From Thermoplasmata archaeon (GTDB lineage Archaea > Thermoplasmatota > Thermoplasmata > Thermoplasmatales > Thermoplasmataceae): a DNA stretch of 64,000 nucleotides. The stretch covers positions 1-64,000 of the forward strand of contig JAKADM010000003.1 in NCBI GenBank assembly GCA_021820525.1, given 5' to 3'. Made by a program: the position numbers and the translations under genes. The notes under the pieces are model-generated. The model ran no database searches. It worked only from the letters and a program-made list of their open reading frames with translations, and was not told where the DNA came from. Below are positions 35,157 to 44,033 of this stretch, piece after piece (the stretch's first letter is position 1; every line of letters starts with the position of its first letter).

Positions 35157-35990
35157 ATGATAGGGAGAGTATTCGATAACCATTTTCATCTAAATTATAA
35201 TGGAAATTTTGTGGAAAGCGCAAAGAGATTTAAAAAAGCAGGGGGGACTTCAATAAATCTGACAAATCTTCCAGATTATTCCATCCCTGTAAGGGATTAT
35301 TACGAAACAGTTTACCAAAGAACCATAGCCATGGCTGAAAGGGTATCAGGGGCGCTCCAGATGGATGTTGTGGTTACCATCGGCCCCTATCCCCTTGATC
35401 TCATAAATCTATCAAAAAATATTGAAGAATCTGCAGAAATGGTTAAGGAAGGGATGATGAGGGCAATAAGGCTGTGTGATATGGGAAAGGCAAATGCCAT
35501 TGGAGAAATAGGAAGGCCACATTTTCCAGTGGATTCAAAATATATGGAAAAATCCAATGAGATTCTGGAGTACGCATTCTCCCTTTGCAAAGATTCAGGT
35601 ATTCCTGCAATCCTTCATACGGAGGATTTGAATGAGGAAGGAATCAGGGAAATAGAAAATATGGCCTCAAGGGCAGGAATGAAGGGTGAAATGGTTGTAA
35701 AGCACCATGCAAAGCCTGAAAATTTAAGCGTAAATTCATCCATAAATATGTCCATACCTGCAAACAGATCGGATTTGAGAAAGGCACTGGAAACCGGAAA
35801 ATTCTTTCTCATGGAGACAGATTTTGTTGACGATCCTTCCAGGCCGGAAAAGTACCTGCCTGCAGATGCTGTGCCAAACAGGGCATTATGGATTGAGCAG
35901 GAATATGGGGAAAGGGGGAGGGAGATTCTCCAAAAGGCCTTCGTTGAAATTCCCAACAAACTCTTCGGTGAGGAATCTTTCAAATATTGA
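35157..35990 (+). CDS. TatD-like metal-dependent hydrolase
   Basis: A 277-residue TIM-barrel metallohydrolase of the archaeal TatD-related group. Metal ligands are visible: NHFHLNYNG (HxH), GEIGRPHF (Glu), ILHTED (His), KHHAKP (His) and METDFVDD (Asp). TatD proteins are DNases in several organisms, and tight linkage to nreA (2 bp) favours a DNA-repair nuclease, but the substrate is inferred. Confidence 0.88.
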   Translation: MIGRVFDNHFHLNYNGNFVESAKRFKKAGGTSINLTNLPDYSIPVRDYYETVYQRTIAMAERVSGALQMDVVVTIGPYPLDLINLSKNIEESAEMVKEGMMRAIRLCDMGKANAIGEIGRPHFPVDSKYMEKSNEILEYAFSLCKDSGIPAILHTEDLNEEGIREIENMASRAGMKGEMVVKHHAKPENLSVNSSINMSIPANRSDLRKALETGKFFLMETDFVDDPSRPEKYLPADAVPNRALWIEQEYGERGREILQKAFVEIPNKLFGEESFKY

Positions 35991-36068
35991 ATTATTAATT
36001 GAAATCCTGCGTAACTTTGAATGTGAAAATACCCAATGATTTTATTTAAAAATAGATATACCTGATAG

Positions 36069-36737
36069 ATGGTTCTCTCAATTGCCGAAATAGACCGGAT
36101 CTCAAGGGAAATAAGGGATTATTACCGGCAGGAATCGGCAAGTGTGCAGATTCAGAAAATACGTGGGAACTTTTATGAGAGTGTAAAGGAGGCCCTCGAA
36201 TCTCTGGAGGAGATGGCCAGAACAAATGTAAGTCCGGAAAAAATCGATGCTTATAGAAGGATAATGGATAAGAAGGACATAATGGAGAAGAATCTGAGGA
36301 ACTTCCTTCTGAAGAGATATGAAAAAATTTTAAGGGATTCTCTTTTTGAGATAGGCTCAACCGTTCTTGAAAAGCTTACGCAACAGGAAAAACGTTTCAT
36401 TATGGAAAAACATAACGAAATGCAGGATTATATTGAAAGTATTGTAAATCCTGGAAAGCAGACGAAGGTGGAAGCTGAATCACAGGCTGTTGTTGAAAAG
36501 GTCCAGACTGAGCATCATAAAGAATCCAATGATATTAATGAAAACAGAGTGGAGGGAAAACTTGTGCCTGTTGCAATAACAGTAGATTATCTGCCGGTTG
36601 CAACATCCTTCGGTGATTTTTATTTTCATAAAAACGACATTGCATATATTCCCGAGGAATCTGCCCAGCTTGTACTTGCAAGAAAATTTGGGCATCTAGT
36701 AATTACGGACCAATCCAGTGATAATAAAATAGATTAG
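36069..36737 (+). CDS. Archaeal GINS subunit (Gins51-type)
   Basis: A 222-residue protein with an alpha-helical A domain (about 1-130) and a small beta-rich B domain at the C-terminus (VPVAITVDYLPVATSFGDFYFHKNDIAYIPEESAQLVLARK), the order of Gins51. Thermoplasma is known to have only one GINS protein, which forms a homotetramer and activates the MCM helicase. The linker (about 133-165) is charged and probably flexible. Start ATG at 36069; it stands alone. Confidence 0.9.
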   Translation: MVLSIAEIDRISREIRDYYRQESASVQIQKIRGNFYESVKEALESLEEMARTNVSPEKIDAYRRIMDKKDIMEKNLRNFLLKRYEKILRDSLFEIGSTVLEKLTQQEKRFIMEKHNEMQDYIESIVNPGKQTKVEAESQAVVEKVQTEHHKESNDINENRVEGKLVPVAITVDYLPVATSFGDFYFHKNDIAYIPEESAQLVLARKFGHLVITDQSSDNKID

Positions 36738-36796
36738 AATCAATTCATTAAAAATAATCAAATTAATTTTGAAAAAATTTTGTTTTAAAAATTTTA

Positions 36797-36825
36797 GGTT
36801 CAGGTTTTAACTGAACCCATCATAT
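36797..36825 (-). terminator. Hairpin terminator after the surface-protein gene
   Basis: Perfect 7-bp stem GGTTCAG/CTGAACC with a 7-nt loop (36797-36817), 9 bp after the surface-protein stop on the minus strand, followed by taaaatttttaaaa. Because it is symmetric and flanked by T/A runs on both sides, it may also serve the convergent GINS gene. Confidence 0.5.
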
Positions 36826-38655
36826 TTACTTCCTTCTTATGTAGAAGGCGACGCCTGCGATCACGACAACTGCCACAATTGCTGCGCCTATGGTTATGAT
36901 TAAACCATCATTTAATGGCTGGGCAGGTGATGCAGGTGAAGTGGGAGATGTGTATGGCGTTGTGCTTATCTCTACTGTATGGTTTGAGAAGTGGGGTATG
37001 TGCAGTATTACCACATCTCCGCTGGTCTCTGTGTATACAGCAAAGGATGCATTTGTGCTGCTTGTAATGTTAAGTATATTGTTCATTGATGTAACAGACA
37101 CTATCTGGCCGTCAAATTTCAGATACACATTTGTTGAACCATTAAGGAACTGTTTTGAAAGGAATATCATCACGTCTGTGCCTGTGTGGTTTCCCCTGGT
37201 GGCAGAGAACGTTAACACTGCCTTTCCGTGGGTTATTTCACTTACGTTTGACTGTACAGATGAATTGAAACCGACCGTAAAGTTACCAAAGTTTGTTGAT
37301 CCATTTATTACCAGCTGGGCCGCTATTTTTCCCTTCTGAATGGCATCATTTATTGCTACTTTGTACTTTCCAAGATTGCTAAATCCAGGAGGTGAAAGGA
37401 AATGTATCAATGCAGTTCCGTTTGTTTTCAATGTGATTGTCTGTCCCTTAACTGATAGATTACCGCCATCGATCATGAGAAGTTCTGTAACATTGGAGGT
37501 TTCAATTCTCACAGCCGCTGTTCCTGAATGGAATTCGTGGTCAAATCCCAGGACTGCCTTCTCCTGAATGTCACTATTTGATGATACAAGGGATGCATTT
37601 ATCTTGAGATTCACGTTGTTTGTTTTAAAGTATGTTACATTTGCCCCTGCCGGTGCAACTATGGTTGCAGTTCCGTTATTCACAACAAGTGTTCCCTGTG
37701 CCACAGGGTTATCGTGCACGCTAACTATGTAGGAATTGTTTGCATACAGGAACAACGATCCAAAGGTTTGAACAGAGTTTAGCTGGAAGCTGGGAATGTT
37801 CATGCCCTGGCCTATGGTTCCATTTCCTGTTACCATCATGGATGCAAATACTTCGTGCATTGTTCCGTCTCTCTTAAGTTTGAGATCGCTCAATATTCCG
37901 GTGGTTGCGTTGAAGTTGAACTGCACATCCCTGCCTGAAACATTTCCTGTACTTGCGTTGTATGTGAATTTCTCTGAAAACCTGTCTTTCTCATATTTCT
38001 GTATGAGGTTGTTCAGGTTTCCTGATGTTACAAACACTGACACAAGGGGCATATATGAATAGGTCATGGTTGAGGTGTTCTGATCAATAACAAGTCTGTA
38101 GCCATTATTATTCATCTGTACCACACCATCTGTAATGAAGAAGCCTCTGAAACTTCCGTTTTCAATAACATACTCGTTCAAGTGCAAACCAAGGAATGTG
38201 CTCATGGAAAGACCGCCAAGGTTTGAATCCTCTGAGGATTTAATCTTGAAACCGTAGCTTACTTTTTGAGCCTTTTCATTCAAATTGACTGTCATATTGG
38301 CCTTTGAAGTTGTACTGCCGTATGTGACCAGTGCAATTGCCTTTGGTTCTTTGCTTCCGAAAACCATTACCTTGCCGTTATCAAAGGAAAAGGCACTGTT
38401 TGACATCATTCCTGTCATAGTTTGGGCAGATCCGTTTATGTATATGGCACCTGTAAGGTTTACATTTCCATTCTCACTCATATAGCTTACATTTCCTATA
38501 AATCCGGTTGTGTTGCTGTAGGTCAGGGTGAAACCATCCAGGGTCTTCACGTTAAGGGAAGAACCTGAGGATGATGCCGCATCAGACAATGCGAATGCAC
38601 CCCCACTCATGAGCAACACTGAAACCGCAATTATTGCAATTATTGTTTTACTCAT
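36826..38655 (-). CDS. Secreted, C-terminally anchored surface protein
   Basis: A 609-residue protein with a signal peptide (IIAIIAVSVLLMSGGAFALS), a long extracytoplasmic beta-rich region with many Asn-x-Ser/Thr sites, a short proline/threonine/serine linker (YTSPTSPASPAQP) and one C-terminal span (IITIGAAIVAVVVIAGVAFYI) ending RRK. This is the layout of an archaeal surface glycoprotein. No enzyme domain is seen. The gene is monocistronic with a hairpin after its stop. Confidence 0.8.
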   Translation of the reverse strand: MSKTIIAIIAVSVLLMSGGAFALSDAASSSGSSLNVKTLDGFTLTYSNTTGFIGNVSYMSENGNVNLTGAIYINGSAQTMTGMMSNSAFSFDNGKVMVFGSKEPKAIALVTYGSTTSKANMTVNLNEKAQKVSYGFKIKSSEDSNLGGLSMSTFLGLHLNEYVIENGSFRGFFITDGVVQMNNNGYRLVIDQNTSTMTYSYMPLVSVFVTSGNLNNLIQKYEKDRFSEKFTYNASTGNVSGRDVQFNFNATTGILSDLKLKRDGTMHEVFASMMVTGNGTIGQGMNIPSFQLNSVQTFGSLFLYANNSYIVSVHDNPVAQGTLVVNNGTATIVAPAGANVTYFKTNNVNLKINASLVSSNSDIQEKAVLGFDHEFHSGTAAVRIETSNVTELLMIDGGNLSVKGQTITLKTNGTALIHFLSPPGFSNLGKYKVAINDAIQKGKIAAQLVINGSTNFGNFTVGFNSSVQSNVSEITHGKAVLTFSATRGNHTGTDVMIFLSKQFLNGSTNVYLKFDGQIVSVTSMNNILNITSSTNASFAVYTETSGDVVILHIPHFSNHTVEISTTPYTSPTSPASPAQPLNDGLIITIGAAIVAVVVIAGVAFYIRRK

Positions 38656-38931
38656 AAGGAAGACATCAGGTCATATATTAACTGATTTATGGTACATTGG
38701 AATAGTACGCTTTAGAATCAGTAAAACACGGGTTTATGCTGAGATTTGGCACCGATTTATTTATCCGTGGATGATTGTTTCCGATGGAATAATATCTATT
38801 TTAAAATACTTCGCAAATCTTGAAAATCACTGTTATTTTTTAGCCATTGCAATCTCATATTCCTTAAAAATGTCCATCCCGTACAGAGGCATTAAATCTG
38901 GGGTTACGGATTTATTGAAATGTAGAACTAT
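38656..38931. other. Gene-free spacer before RNase P RNA
   Basis: No credible coding sequence on either strand. It contains the promoter side of the surface-protein gene near 38656-38700. I see no other structure apart from the inverted repeat listed next. Confidence 0.5.
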
Positions 38932-38962
38932 GTTAATTAGGTTGAAATCAATACTAATTAAC
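38932..38962 (+). promoter_or_regulatory. RNase P RNA promoter with perfect 9-bp inverted repeat
   Basis: GTTAATTAG (38932-38940) is repeated inverted as CTAATTAAC (38954-38962), ending exactly where the RNase P RNA P1 helix starts. The left arm lies at the distance expected for a TATA box. It could be a regulator site or a 5' leader hairpin guiding maturation. Confidence 0.45.
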
Positions 38963-39287
38963 GGGGAAAGCCCGAGGGCAGCTTACGCTCGAAAGAGTGA
39001 GGAAAGTCCCCCCTCCAGAGATGGGTGCCATTGGACATAAGGTTCATTTCCCGAGAGGGAAGGCAACGGCAAAAGAAATGATACACTTCTCCTCAAAGGA
39101 TGATTCCGGGGGGATGACGTTCAGGAGATGGGTGATGGAACAGCCGACCTGGCTGGAGAAAGTCCAAACGGGCCCTGTGAGGCCATCCTGAGGGCCGGGT
39201 AGGACGCAGCCCTTTAGGGGCGAAAGTTGAATGCTGCCAGCCTGTAATTGCAGGTGAACAGAAGGGGGCTTACTCCGGGCATTCCCC
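38963..39287 (+). ncRNA. rnpB: RNase P RNA
   Basis: The catalytic RNA of RNase P, which matures tRNA 5' ends. The ends pair as helix P1 (GGGGAA...GCCCG with CGGGC...TTCCCC). The conserved regions are CR-I gaggaaagtcc (about 38999-39009) and CR-V acagaagggggcttac near 39258-39273, with the central agggccgggtaggacgcagccc region between. Length of about 325 nt fits archaeal type A. Boundaries come from P1 pairing and are good to a few bases. Confidence 0.93.
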
Positions 39288-39331
39288 AGAATAAAAGAAA
39301 CTATTTTTATCTCTTACTGTTATGTGTATTT

Positions 39332-39523
39332 ATGTCAGAAAAAATATGCGATGTGAAGGATTGCGGAAAGGAAAGCTACCAGACCGTGCCTGCCGATCTG
39401 GCAGGGAAAGTATTTACCATTGATTCAAAACTGACCAAGGTGCATCTGTGCAGGGAGCATTATAAGAAATATAAGAAGGAAACAAAGAAAGAGAGAGAAG
39501 TGAGAAGAGCAGACTGGGTTTGA
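39332..39523 (+). CDS. Small zinc-binding-type protein
   Basis: A 63-residue basic protein starting at the ATG at 39332; further upstream the frame runs into the RNase P RNA. Two cysteines C6 and C11 (ICDVKDCG) and a later CREH (about residues 49-52) could hold one zinc. The C-terminus is lysine/arginine-rich. I do not recognise the family; nucleic-acid binding is a guess from charge. The glycosyltransferase ATG overlaps its stop (TGATG). Confidence 0.7.
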   Translation: MSEKICDVKDCGKESYQTVPADLAGKVFTIDSKLTKVHLCREHYKKYKKETKKEREVRRADWV

Positions 39524-40323
39524 TGGAAAATTCGGCAGATATAATCATAACGGTTTTGAACGAATCCAGGAATATTAAAGAATTGCTGGAATCGTTGCTT
39601 TCACAGACATTTCCATGCCATATTATAGTTGTGGATGGGGGAAGCACTGACGGCACTCAGAAAATTGTCCGATCCTTTTTTGATAGAGGTGTCACCCTGT
39701 ATTCCCAGAAGTGTGGAAGGGGTGAAGGCAGAAACATAGGTGTCCGCATTTCAAAGGCAGATTTTGTCCTGTTTACAGATGGTGATGCAGTTCCTGATAA
39801 ATCATGGGCCGAATGCATGGTAAAAAATCTGAAAGACCATGATCTTGTTTGCGGGAAGACCATAACAAGGGGGAAAAAATCCATAGCATCTCTTGACAGG
39901 GTAAAGATCTTCTATAAGGGTTTTGAGGTAACCCTTCCCTCAATGAACATGGGCTTGAGAAGGGAGGCATTTTTAAAATGCGGGGGTTTTGATCCTGAAC
40001 TCATAACAGCTGAGGATATTGATCTGAATATAAGGGCTGTATCCATGGGATTGAGGGCGTATGAATGCCAGGATTGCATTGTGTTTCACAATGCCAGGGA
40101 GAGTTTCAGGGGATTTATAAGGCAGGCTTTCTGGAATGGATATGGCAGGTACCAGTTAAAGAGAAAAAATAAGAGGATCTGGAATGATCTGGATAGGGAT
40201 TATTTCCATATTGAAAGCATATCCTTAATGTGGTTGTTGAGGTATTTTGCGGGTTTTCTTGGGTATGTGGAATCCATGCTCAACTATAGATTCAGGAAGC
40301 ATCCTGAATCAGAAGTTCGTTAA
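39523..40323 (+). CDS. Glycosyltransferase family 2
   Basis: A 266-residue GT-A enzyme. The nucleotide-sugar core is clear: IITVLNESRNI, VVDGGSTDGTQ, the RGEGRNIGV loop, and the DGD metal motif in FTDGDAVPD. The acceptor-side motif is TAEDIDLNIRA. It has no strong membrane spans; a hydrophobic C-terminal part (LMWLLRYFAGFLGYV) may attach to the membrane. Probable role is protein or lipid glycosylation; donor and acceptor cannot be told. Coupled to the preceding small gene by a 1-bp overlap. Confidence 0.9.
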   Translation: MENSADIIITVLNESRNIKELLESLLSQTFPCHIIVVDGGSTDGTQKIVRSFFDRGVTLYSQKCGRGEGRNIGVRISKADFVLFTDGDAVPDKSWAECMVKNLKDHDLVCGKTITRGKKSIASLDRVKIFYKGFEVTLPSMNMGLRREAFLKCGGFDPELITAEDIDLNIRAVSMGLRAYECQDCIVFHNARESFRGFIRQAFWNGYGRYQLKRKNKRIWNDLDRDYFHIESISLMWLLRYFAGFLGYVESMLNYRFRKHPESEVR

Positions 40324-40750
40324 CTTTTGATCCCTTATCATACAAAAGAAGAAGCGAACCCACAATTATGATGAAGAGCCATGCAATGAGGGAGAATGCC
40401 CTTCCAAAGGAATAGTTGTTAAAATCAACGTGGCCTGTGAGTGCAGTGGGGCTTATGGGAGGAAGGGCCACTATGCCCGAAATTAAATATACCACAAGGT
40501 TGAACAGTGTAAACAGTATTGATGGTAGATACCATATCCTGAGGCCAAGAAGAAAAACTATCCCTATGACAATGAATGCCGACACTTCTATTTCAAGCCA
40601 GAAAGTGACAAGGGGGTAGGAAGCAGGTGAAGCATACAGATGGGCAGCTGCATCCAGAAGGGCAAAGGCCATCACAAAAAATCTTACAATCTTGATCTTG
40701 CTATAACCTCCAGTGAGTGATTTTAATACATCCTGAAGCACACCATTCAT
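40292..40750 (-). CDS. Four-span membrane protein, unknown function
   Basis: A 152-residue protein with four hydrophobic segments (about 24-40, 45-65, 73-95 and 118-140). I recognise no family. It overlaps the 3' end of the convergent glycosyltransferase gene by 32 bp. Start ATG at 40750. No operon partner. Confidence 0.65.
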   Translation of the reverse strand: MNGVLQDVLKSLTGGYSKIKIVRFFVMAFALLDAAAHLYASPASYPLVTFWLEIEVSAFIVIGIVFLLGLRIWYLPSILFTLFNLVVYLISGIVALPPISPTALTGHVDFNNYSFGRAFSLIAWLFIIIVGSLLLLYDKGSKVNELLIQDAS

Positions 40751-40801
40751 TATTCTTTATAATCATCTATCATATAATAATTATTACATTCCATTCAGAT
40801 T

Positions 40802-41089
40802 TTATTTACTCTTAACAAAATGGAATCTTAACTGATTGCTTCTCGGGAACTCTCTTTCAAATATTTTCCCTGTTATTTTCTTAACCTCCTTTTCATCCAG
40901 TTCATATGTTTCGTTAACGTATCCAACCTCAACAAGTTTGAATTTTCCATTCTCTGATTTTGTCAGCTCGACCCATCTGTCCTTTTTATAGTTTTCAACC
41001 TTAAATGTTGTGTTTTCATCAACAAATCTGATTCTTTCTTCAAAAACCTTGGATGCATTCCTGGCCTTTACCCAATAAGTTCCAGCCAT
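40802..41089 (-). CDS. Small conserved-looking protein, unknown function
   Basis: A 95-residue soluble, highly charged protein with alternating strand-like segments (TFKVENYKKDRWVEL, KFKLVEVGYVNETYEL) and a basic C-terminus (RFHFVKSK). No motif is recognised. It is a single gene between the membrane protein and the UbiB kinase on the same strand, separated from both by about 50 bp. Confidence 0.6.
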   Translation of the reverse strand: MAGTYWVKARNASKVFEERIRFVDENTTFKVENYKKDRWVELTKSENGKFKLVEVGYVNETYELDEKEVKKITGKIFEREFPRSNQLRFHFVKSK

Positions 41090-41137
41090 ATGGGTAAATA
41101 ATATTTTACTTTATTAAGAGTTCCCATAAATAAATAT

Positions 41138-42682
41138 TTACCTGAGGGATGCTAACATTATGATGAGGCCGGCAAGCCCAATGATCAGACCTGGAATGAA
41201 AAGATGGCTGAGTTCATATATTCCTCCAAGAAACAGAAAACCTCCTGCAAGTGTGCCCTCAATTTTTTTGCTCTTTACAGGTTTTTCCTCCTGCTCAGAT
41301 TCCAGTTTTCTCTTCAAAAGGGGGAGTATGGCAACTCCAGCTTCAATTGATCTCACGGATTCCTCTGTAAACATCTCCAGCTGCTTAGTATAAAGTTCTT
41401 TGAACAGTCCTTCATCATAAAACAGTTTTCTCAACACCTTAACAAACTTAAAGTCTGGATCCAGGTTAAGGCATATCCCCTCCAGAAGAGAACTCATCCT
41501 CATGTAAAGCACAAGGGATGTGGGCAGCCTGAAGGGAAACTCGAAAACTACACCGTTTGCTATTTCCAGAAGTTCCCTGATTTCACTGTCCTCTGCCCTC
41601 TTTCCAGTCATGCCTTCCATTGCAATTTCAATGCTCCTTCTTATCACTCCCCTGTTGGCAGCAGGGGAAAGTGCCTTGACACCAATTAAGGCATCTATCA
41701 TCTGATCAATATCGCTTCGCGTCATTGCATCGTACAGCGATAGAAGGTAATATCTGGTGTTAGAATCAAGATCGCCGACCATTCCAAAATCATAGAGAAC
41801 AATTGTTCCATCCTCGAGGACAGAAATGTTCCCTGGATGGGGATCAGCATGGAATATATCGTCCCTTAGAAGCATCCTGATGAAGGCTGTGTCAAGGTCA
41901 TAGGCAAGCCTGGAGACGTCAATACCTTTTTCAAGAAGTGTCTTTCTGTCCGTGATCTTAATCCCTGGCAAATAATCCATTACAAGAACTCTGGATGTGG
42001 AAATCTCATCGTAAATATGGGGAATGATGATTTTCTCCCTTCCCTCTATATTTTTTCCAATCCTTCTGGCATTGGAGGACTCCTTTCTATAATCAAGTTC
42101 GTCAAAAACTCGCCTTCTGAAATCTTTCAAAACGCTGGAAATGCTCAGATAGAGGAAATTTTCAATCCTTCCCCTGGCAAATTTCAGGATCCTGTCCAGA
42201 ATAATTATGTCTCTTTTAATTATGAACTCAGCATCGGGCCTGTTTACCTTCACCGCCACCTTTTTCCCCTTATATTCCGCAATGTAAACCTGGCCAAGGG
42301 ATGCCCCGGATATTGCTTCCCTGTTAAAATTTTGAAAAACTGAATCTATATCTCCAATATCCTCCTTCAGAATATTCTCTATTTCGCTGAAAGGTGCAGG
42401 AGGCACACTGTCCTGGAGAAGTTCAAAGGACCTGACATATTCCTTTGGAAGGAGATCAGGCCTGGCTGATAGAACCTGACCGAGCTTTATGAAGGTTGGC
42501 CCCAGGGAAATGAATCTTTCAACAGCTATCCTCCCATTTCTTTCCCTCCTGTAACTCCAGGATTGAGATCCATCCTTTCTTGCCTCCTTGCGATCCTTAA
42601 GAAATCTCCTGAAAGGCCTGTAAAGTGAGAAAAATATCTTCACCTCTCTTTTGGTGAGACCATGTGTAATGTCTTTATCCAT
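41138..42682 (-). CDS. UbiB/AarF/ABC1 family atypical kinase
   Basis: A 514-residue UbiB-family protein. The KxGQ motif (IKLGQVLSARPDLLP, K66) is family specific, then the alanine-rich loop ISGASLGQVY, the catalytic-loop HADPHPGN and the YDFGMVG metal motif. Two C-terminal membrane spans (about 470-510) anchor it. UbiB proteins act as ATPases/kinases for quinone or isoprenoid lipid handling; in an archaeon the likely link is menaquinone or isoprenoid metabolism. Start ATG at 42682; single gene. Confidence 0.93.
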   Translation of the reverse strand: MDKDITHGLTKREVKIFFSLYRPFRRFLKDRKEARKDGSQSWSYRRERNGRIAVERFISLGPTFIKLGQVLSARPDLLPKEYVRSFELLQDSVPPAPFSEIENILKEDIGDIDSVFQNFNREAISGASLGQVYIAEYKGKKVAVKVNRPDAEFIIKRDIIILDRILKFARGRIENFLYLSISSVLKDFRRRVFDELDYRKESSNARRIGKNIEGREKIIIPHIYDEISTSRVLVMDYLPGIKITDRKTLLEKGIDVSRLAYDLDTAFIRMLLRDDIFHADPHPGNISVLEDGTIVLYDFGMVGDLDSNTRYYLLSLYDAMTRSDIDQMIDALIGVKALSPAANRGVIRRSIEIAMEGMTGKRAEDSEIRELLEIANGVVFEFPFRLPTSLVLYMRMSSLLEGICLNLDPDFKFVKVLRKLFYDEGLFKELYTKQLEMFTEESVRSIEAGVAILPLLKRKLESEQEEKPVKSKKIEGTLAGGFLFLGGIYELSHLFIPGLIIGLAGLIIMLASLR

Positions 42683-42748
42683 TCTAAATAAGTATTAATA
42701 CAAATTCCTTAAACTTTTATGAATTATTTTTTCATGGCAGGGGATAGA

Positions 42749-43243
42749 TTACCAGTAATCCTTGTTGACAAGTTCATCGTATAACTCGGCTATTCTGTTC
42801 TTTCTCTTTATTTCACTCTGTGCAATATTTTGAAGCATTTCTGATATTTCTCCCTCATATTCTTCGCTGAGGATCAGTGCCATCTTGTATATCTGGTCGG
42901 ATTTATTTATGCTCCACGCCAGAATGGTCCTGGGATCATCAGAAACCATCTTTTCGTCAGGTGAAATCATATGGTCAAGGAATTCATAGTCCTCAGCAAC
43001 ACCTGTTTTTCTTGCGTAATGTATGTTTGGTGACACTTCTGCATTTTCAAGTATCTGAATATCCCGCTTCTCCAGTTCCATCAGTTCGTTCAGTATCTGG
43101 ATTGTGTGGTCATACTTGCTTTTGGCCTTTATCTTTTCATATTTAACAATGGATTCCTTTTTAATCGTAATCACTTTCTGAATGATCTTTTCCATTATTT
43201 CTTCTGAACTTTTGCCGGAAATTGTATCCTTTCCCTCTACCAT
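42749..43243 (-). CDS. Ferritin-like helical protein with incomplete metal ligands
   Basis: A 164-residue all-helical protein from the ATG at 43243. Two helix pairs resemble the rubrerythrin/ferritin-like pattern: VKYEKIKAKSK...NELMELEKRDIQIL and, later, IAQSEIKRKNRIAELYDE, where a family member normally reads E-x-x-H. The expected histidines are replaced by Arg/Lys, so a di-iron site may be absent. Assignment to the fold is by pattern only. A palindrome lies between it and the divergent rpe gene. Confidence 0.6.
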   Translation of the reverse strand: MVEGKDTISGKSSEEIMEKIIQKVITIKKESIVKYEKIKAKSKYDHTIQILNELMELEKRDIQILENAEVSPNIHYARKTGVAEDYEFLDHMISPDEKMVSDDPRTILAWSINKSDQIYKMALILSEEYEGEISEMLQNIAQSEIKRKNRIAELYDELVNKDYW

Positions 43244-43300
43244 AAGTTTCAATTGCAACAAAATTATTTAACTGTTTCTAAATTGAATCCATGTTTTTAA

Positions 43301-43317
43301 GTGATAGCATATATCAC
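43301..43317. repeat. Palindrome between divergent genes
   Basis: Inverted repeat GTGATA-gcata-TATCAC in the spacer between the ferritin-like gene and rpe. A possible shared operator, not supported further. Confidence 0.3.
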
Positions 43318-43391
43318 AGGTCAATTATTTTTTTCCATTAAAAATGATTATGCAGTCTAAAATTATTTAGGCTATTTGCAATGCCCCATCC

Positions 43392-44033
43392 ATGAAAATT
43401 TCCCCTTCCATAATCTCAAGCAGGCTGGAATTTCTTAAGGAAGAGATAGAAAAATCAGTTTCAGCTGGAGCATCGTCCTTTCATCTTGATATAATGGATG
43501 GAAATTTTGTTCCCAATCTTACCATGGGACCAGATTTCATAAGGGCGGTGAGGCGTTCAACTGATCTTGAGCTTGATGCCCATATGATGATATTGAATCC
43601 AGAGAAATATTGGAAAATATTTTCCTCCGCTGGCTGCGATCTTTTCTATTTCCACTATGAGACACCCTTTGATTTCCACAAAGTGAGGAACGAAATCAGG
43701 GGAGAAAAGAAAAAAATAGGAATTGCAATCAATCCTGACACTGATCCAGCCAGGATTCTTGATCTGGTACCCTATCTGGACAGGATTCTGGTTATGACCG
43801 TCTATCCCGGATTCTCAGGGCAGAAATTTATAGAATCTGCATCGGACAAGATTTCAATTTTGAGGAAGCACATTGATGAAAATGGCTATTCCTGTGAAAT
43901 TGAGGTTGACGGTGGTATAGATGCAAATACTGGTAAAATTGTGAAGAAAAAGGGTGCGGATGTAATTGTTTCAGCCTCATACATTTATGGCGGTGACATA
44001 GGGGAAAGGATCGGAATACTCAAATCACTTTAG
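43392..44033 (+). CDS. rpe: Ribulose-phosphate 3-epimerase
   Basis: A 213-residue TIM-barrel epimerase that interconverts ribulose-5-phosphate and xylulose-5-phosphate. Motifs: SPSIISS at the N-terminus, HLDIMDGNFVPN (metal and catalytic Asp), ELDAHMMI, VMTVYPGFSGQKF and IEVDGGID. Length is typical. It supports a non-oxidative pentose phosphate route. Start ATG at 43392; it ends with a 9-bp overlap with the convergent oxidoreductase gene. Confidence 0.95.
   Translation: MKISPSIISSRLEFLKEEIEKSVSAGASSFHLDIMDGNFVPNLTMGPDFIRAVRRSTDLELDAHMMILNPEKYWKIFSSAGCDLFYFHYETPFDFHKVRNEIRGEKKKIGIAINPDTDPARILDLVPYLDRILVMTVYPGFSGQKFIESASDKISILRKHIDENGYSCEIEVDGGIDANTGKIVKKKGADVIVSASYIYGGDIGERIGILKSL

Noticed and set aside
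36069-36737. Replication origin near the GINS gene
   Set aside because: No Orc1/Cdc6 gene and no cluster of origin-recognition-box repeats were seen here or elsewhere in the window.
38528-39040. 170-codon open frame running into RNase P RNA
   Set aside because: It covers the surface-protein start antisense and the conserved RNA; there is no similarity to any protein.
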